Source of the DNA: Hymenobacter sp. UV11
GTDB lineage: Bacteria; Bacteroidota; Bacteroidia; Cytophagales; Hymenobacteraceae
NCBI RefSeq assembly: GCF_004684095.1
Contig: NZ_SRII01000003.1
Location: forward strand, 310,001-374,000
Length of the DNA stretch: 64,000 bases
Direction: 5' to 3'
Shown here piece by piece: positions 62,008 to 64,000 of the stretch; the stretch's first letter is position 1, and each line of letters begins with the position of its first letter. Below the pieces are notes generated by a model, which worked only from the letters and a program-made list of their open reading frames with translations, did not search any database and was not told where the DNA came from. The position numbers and the translations under genes were made by a program.

Positions 62008-62394
62008 ATGAAGAAGCCCGCCGCCCCGCTGCCGCCTACCCCCCCCGCCGAGCGCAACTACTTTGCCGACGTGCACGAGGTGGTGCGCCTGGTGCCGCCG
62101 GGCCGCGTCACGAGCTACGGCGCCATTGCGCACTACCTCGGCGCCCGGCACGGCTCGCGGGCCGTGGGCTACGCCCTTATGGCGGCCAACCTCGACGCCA
62201 TCACCCTGAAAAAAGAAGCGCCCGTGCCCGCCCACCGCGTGGTGAATCGGCTAGGGCAGCTCACGGGGCGGCACCATTTCCCTACCCCCTCTGCCATGCA
62301 GGAACGCCTCGAAGCCGAAGGCGTGCGCGTGGCCGACGATGTGGTGGTCGATTTCAAGAAGCTGTACTGGGACCCGAGCGTGGAGCTGGCGTAG
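62008..62394 (+). CDS. alkyltransferase-like protein (MGMT family without Cys)
   Basis: This 128-residue protein has the DNA-binding domain of O6-methylguanine-DNA methyltransferase: RVTSYGAIAHYLG, GSRAVGYALMA with the Arg finger (Arg51), and PAHRVVNRLGQLTG where the usual PCHR carries Ala75 in place of the acceptor Cys. Such alkyltransferase-like (ATL) proteins bind alkylated bases without repairing them and pass the lesion to nucleotide-excision repair. The start at 62008 is preferred to the upstream in-frame start. It is divergent from the efflux operon. Confidence 0.92.
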   Translation: MKKPAAPLPPTPPAERNYFADVHEVVRLVPPGRVTSYGAIAHYLGARHGSRAVGYALMAANLDAITLKKEAPVPAHRVVNRLGQLTGRHHFPTPSAMQERLEAEGVRVADDVVVDFKKLYWDPSVELA

Positions 62395-62415
62395 GGCCGC
62401 TCCTTTGGTAAACGC

Positions 62416-62452
62416 AAAAGGCTGCTGGTAATCGAGTTACCAGCAGCCTTTA
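62416..62452. terminator. hairpin between convergent genes
   Basis: AAAGGCTGCTGGTAA and TTACCAGCAGCCTTT form a 15-bp perfect stem with a 5-nt loop, between the ATL gene and the leftward small lipoprotein gene. Confidence 0.85.
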
Positions 62453-62473
62453 AGTATGCGTAACTAGTGGGTA

Positions 62474-62971
62474 TTACTTGTTTACTTCCAACGGGGCTGA
62501 GGCGATATGCAGGTAACTAACCTTCCAGTCATTCTTGCTGTCTTTGCTGGCTATCATCAAGTAAGAACCAGTATCTATGCCTCCCTGCTTGTATTTGGTC
62601 GCTTTAGCTGAAGGCAATACTTTTTGAGTGTAAAAGCCCGAGTAGTAGACCATATTGGCGTCACCACCTTTGGCTAGCGGCGTAAACTTGAAATCGGCGG
62701 TTCTACCAGTTGGTTTAAAAGCAGAAGTTACGGTGTCTCTGCCAGTCATCCGCTGTTTTAACGAAGTTCCAAGGACCACTACGTTGTCTGCCAGCAGGCT
62801 CCTGATTTTAGTAGTGTCTTCTTTCACAAGGGCTTCCATAAACTGCTCGCCGATGGTAGTGGAAGCCATGGTGGTGGCAGGGGCAGTAGCCTCAGCCGGT
62901 GGCGTACTCACGTTGCCAGAGCAGGCGCCGAGTAGCGCAGTCAGCGCCAGGAGGGGTAGGGATTTTTTCAT
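62474..62971 (-). CDS. small lipoprotein, NTF2/SnoaL-like, paralog 1
   Basis: This 165-residue protein has lipobox LLGACSG. The mature part reads FMEALVKEDTTKIRSLLADN, then RMTGRDTVTSAFK, and ends WKVSYLHIASAPLEVNK, a pattern like DUF4440/NTF2-like proteins (helix, cone-shaped beta sheet). The next gene upstream encodes a similar protein with the same ending (VAYVHIATDPIKVNK), so the two are tandem paralogs. The function is unknown. Confidence 0.8.
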   Translation of the reverse strand: MKKSLPLLALTALLGACSGNVSTPPAEATAPATTMASTTIGEQFMEALVKEDTTKIRSLLADNVVVLGTSLKQRMTGRDTVTSAFKPTGRTADFKFTPLAKGGDANMVYYSGFYTQKVLPSAKATKYKQGGIDTGSYLMIASKDSKNDWKVSYLHIASAPLEVNK

Positions 62972-63083
62972 GCTTGGGGAAAGAGAATAATGAAATTGCC
63001 GACAATCAAAGAGTTAGACTATCAAAAAAAACGAATGCATAAGCCAAGTAAAACGGCTCAGCTTGCTGCGTTGCTTGCATTGA

Positions 63084-63151
63084 CACGTTTTCGCCTACAA
63101 AAAAGCTGCTGGAGATTCATCCTCAGCAGCTTTTTTGTAGGCGAAAACGTG
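63084..63151. terminator. long perfect inverted repeat between paralogs
   Basis: CACGTTTTCGCCTACAAAAA... (63084-63111) and its exact complement (63124-63151) form a 28-bp stem with a 12-nt loop; the inner part AAAAAAGCTGCTG/CAGCAGCTTTTTT looks like a bidirectional terminator. It starts 5 bp past the stop of the upstream paralog. Confidence 0.9.
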
Positions 63152-63155
63152 ACCT

Positions 63156-63644
63156 TTACTTGTTGACCTTGATAGGGTCTGTGGCTATGTGTACATACGC
63201 AACTTGCCAGGTAGCCCCTTCCTTGCGGGACAGAGTCATATAAGAGCCGTGGCCCGAAGCGCCTTTCGGAAGATTAGCCATCGGTTTGATGTCGTAGGTG
63301 TAATAGCCCGTGTCGTAGCCCATCGTGGCGTCGCTGCCCGACTGCAGGGGCGTAAGTTTTAAATTACTGGTGTTGTCGAATGTCTGCTTCAGCCAGGCAG
63401 TGCTCACCGAATCGCGGCCGCTTACCACCGCCTCCGTGTTGACGAGATAGCGTACCTTCTTCGACAGACAGGCGGTGGCTTTGGTCAAATCCTGCTGCTT
63501 CAGCGCATCGGTAAGCTGTTGCGTCAAAGCGGTCATGGTGGCTGGCCCGGCCGCGGCGGGGAGGGTAGCGGCCGGCACGCTGGCGTTGCCGGCGCCAAAC
63601 GCCAGGAGCGTGGCCACGGCCAGGAGGGGTAGGGAGGTTTTCAT
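63156..63644 (-). CDS. small secreted protein, NTF2/SnoaL-like, paralog 2
   Basis: This 162-residue protein has a signal peptide (MKTSLPLLAVATLLAFGAGN, cleavage likely in the Ala-rich stretch) but no lipobox Cys, unlike its neighbour. It shares the outline TQQLTDALKQQDLTKATACL, VVSGRDSVSTAWLK and the ending VAYVHIATDPIKVNK with paralog 1. A candidate -7 element, TAGATTTG, lies at 63672-63679. The function is unknown. Confidence 0.8.
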   Translation of the reverse strand: MKTSLPLLAVATLLAFGAGNASVPAATLPAAAGPATMTALTQQLTDALKQQDLTKATACLSKKVRYLVNTEAVVSGRDSVSTAWLKQTFDNTSNLKLTPLQSGSDATMGYDTGYYTYDIKPMANLPKGASGHGSYMTLSRKEGATWQVAYVHIATDPIKVNK

Positions 63645-63671
63645 ACGCTGCTAGATGGGAAAGGTGAGCGG

Positions 63672-63679
63672 CAAATCTA
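63672..63679 (-). promoter_or_regulatory. candidate -7 element for paralog 2
   Basis: TAGATTTG on the minus strand matches TAnnTTTG, 28 bp before the start codon. No clear -33 TTG precedes it. Confidence 0.35.
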
Positions 63680-63757
63680 GCAGAGAACCAAGAGTTTATG
63701 ATGCTTTAAGGGGTTGAAAACCAGTAAAACAGGTAGAAATACTTGCCTCGTCCCGCG

Positions 63758-63976
63758 CTACTTGCCCGCTACCCCCGGCGCGGCCAGCGCCACGGTTTTG
63801 GGGTCCATGGTAATCTCGGCCAGGCGCTGGGCCACGGCGGGCGTTATGGTGGCCTGGTAGCGGCCGTGCAGGTACTGGGCCAGGAATTTTTCGGCGTCCG
63901 CAATCATGGCTAGGTTGTTCACGGGGCGGGCAAAGCCGTGGCGAAATTTGGACGCCAACCCGCGCCCTACCCCCCG
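63758..63976 (-). pseudogene. C-terminal fragment of S9-type peptidase (broken or truncated)
   Basis: The frame ends in HGFARPVNNLAMIADAEKFL, then AQYLHGRYQATITPAVAQRL and AEITMDPKTVAL, the usual C-terminal end of secreted prolyl oligopeptidase-like (S9) enzymes, with the catalytic-type His in HGF. Upstream of this, an in-frame stop lies at 63977-63979, and the other two frames also have stops or show no homology before the window edge. Only about 60 residues of the enzyme are present here. It is either a relic or a gene interrupted just upstream; the part beyond 64000 is not visible. Confidence 0.5.
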
Positions 63977-64000
63977 CTAGCTGCCCGGTGCTACTTCACC

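Overview
The window looks like chromosomal DNA of a GC-rich Bacteroidota of the Hymenobacter type (Cytophagales, Hymenobacteraceae). The signs are a T9SS type A sorting domain, a SusC-type plug domain, CHRD, META and LEA-2 lipoproteins, promoters of the Bacteroidota form TAnnTTTG with weak Shine-Dalgarno signals, and an arginine cluster in the Bacteroidota order. The genus is inference; no rRNA or tRNA gene was seen. 

Region 1 to 12.4 kb is an arginine and carbamoyl-phosphate cluster. A divergent promoter region near 9.06 kb drives argB-argE-argH rightward and a GNAT acetyltransferase, argG, argC, argD, carA and carB (cut by the window edge) leftward. Two small nuclease-type genes interrupt the leftward arm: an AT-rich HNH-type gene between argC and argD, and a GIY-YIG gene plus a conserved hypothetical gene between carA and carB. 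The GIY-YIG pair is bracketed by an identical 41-bp inverted repeat that belongs to a palindrome family scattered over the window. The leftward arm starts with a leader of about 330 nt. It contains a 33-codon reading frame ending in Arg-Arg-Ser, followed at once by two abutting hairpins and a T-run, an attenuator-like layout. No transcarbamylase gene (argF or argF') is visible. 

Region 12.4 to 29 kb is mainly housekeeping and envelope functions: pyruvate carboxylase, a secreted protein with an M28 peptidase, a META lipoprotein, an outer-membrane transporter-like barrel, an M1 aminopeptidase, a CHRD lipoprotein, dnaK, an AT-rich 0.6-kb gene-free stretch, a LEA-2 lipoprotein, a membrane-anchored endonuclease/exonuclease/phosphatase protein, and a MarC protein overlapping a small lipoprotein gene. 

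Region 29 to 35.2 kb is one 2035-codon gene. It encodes a secreted alpha-2-macroglobulin-like protein with a SusC-type carboxypeptidase-regulatory plus plug module embedded in the middle and a CNEQ thioester-like motif. 

Region 35.2 to 49 kb holds redox enzymes (SDR, quinone oxidoreductase, Bcp), M23 and M48 peptidases, a fumarylacetoacetate-hydrolase family enzyme, a lipoprotein with a 33-codon overlapping ORF, the mpl-nagA cell-wall and amino-sugar pair, dnaB, a TauE/SafE exporter and an NmrA-like protein. Region 49 to 64 kb holds a TonB-dependent receptor, an LLM flavin oxidoreductase divergent from a dienelactone hydrolase, a membrane-anchored SDR, a T9SS cargo protein, a complete RND efflux operon (adaptor, pump, TolC-like), an alkyltransferase-like protein, a pair of related small secreted proteins, and a C-terminal fragment of an S9-type peptidase at the edge. 

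Intergenic spaces are full of long, near-perfect inverted repeats with 15 to 44 bp arms, in at least two related sequence classes. The G-rich octamer GGGGTAGG (either strand) recurs dozens of times inside and outside genes.
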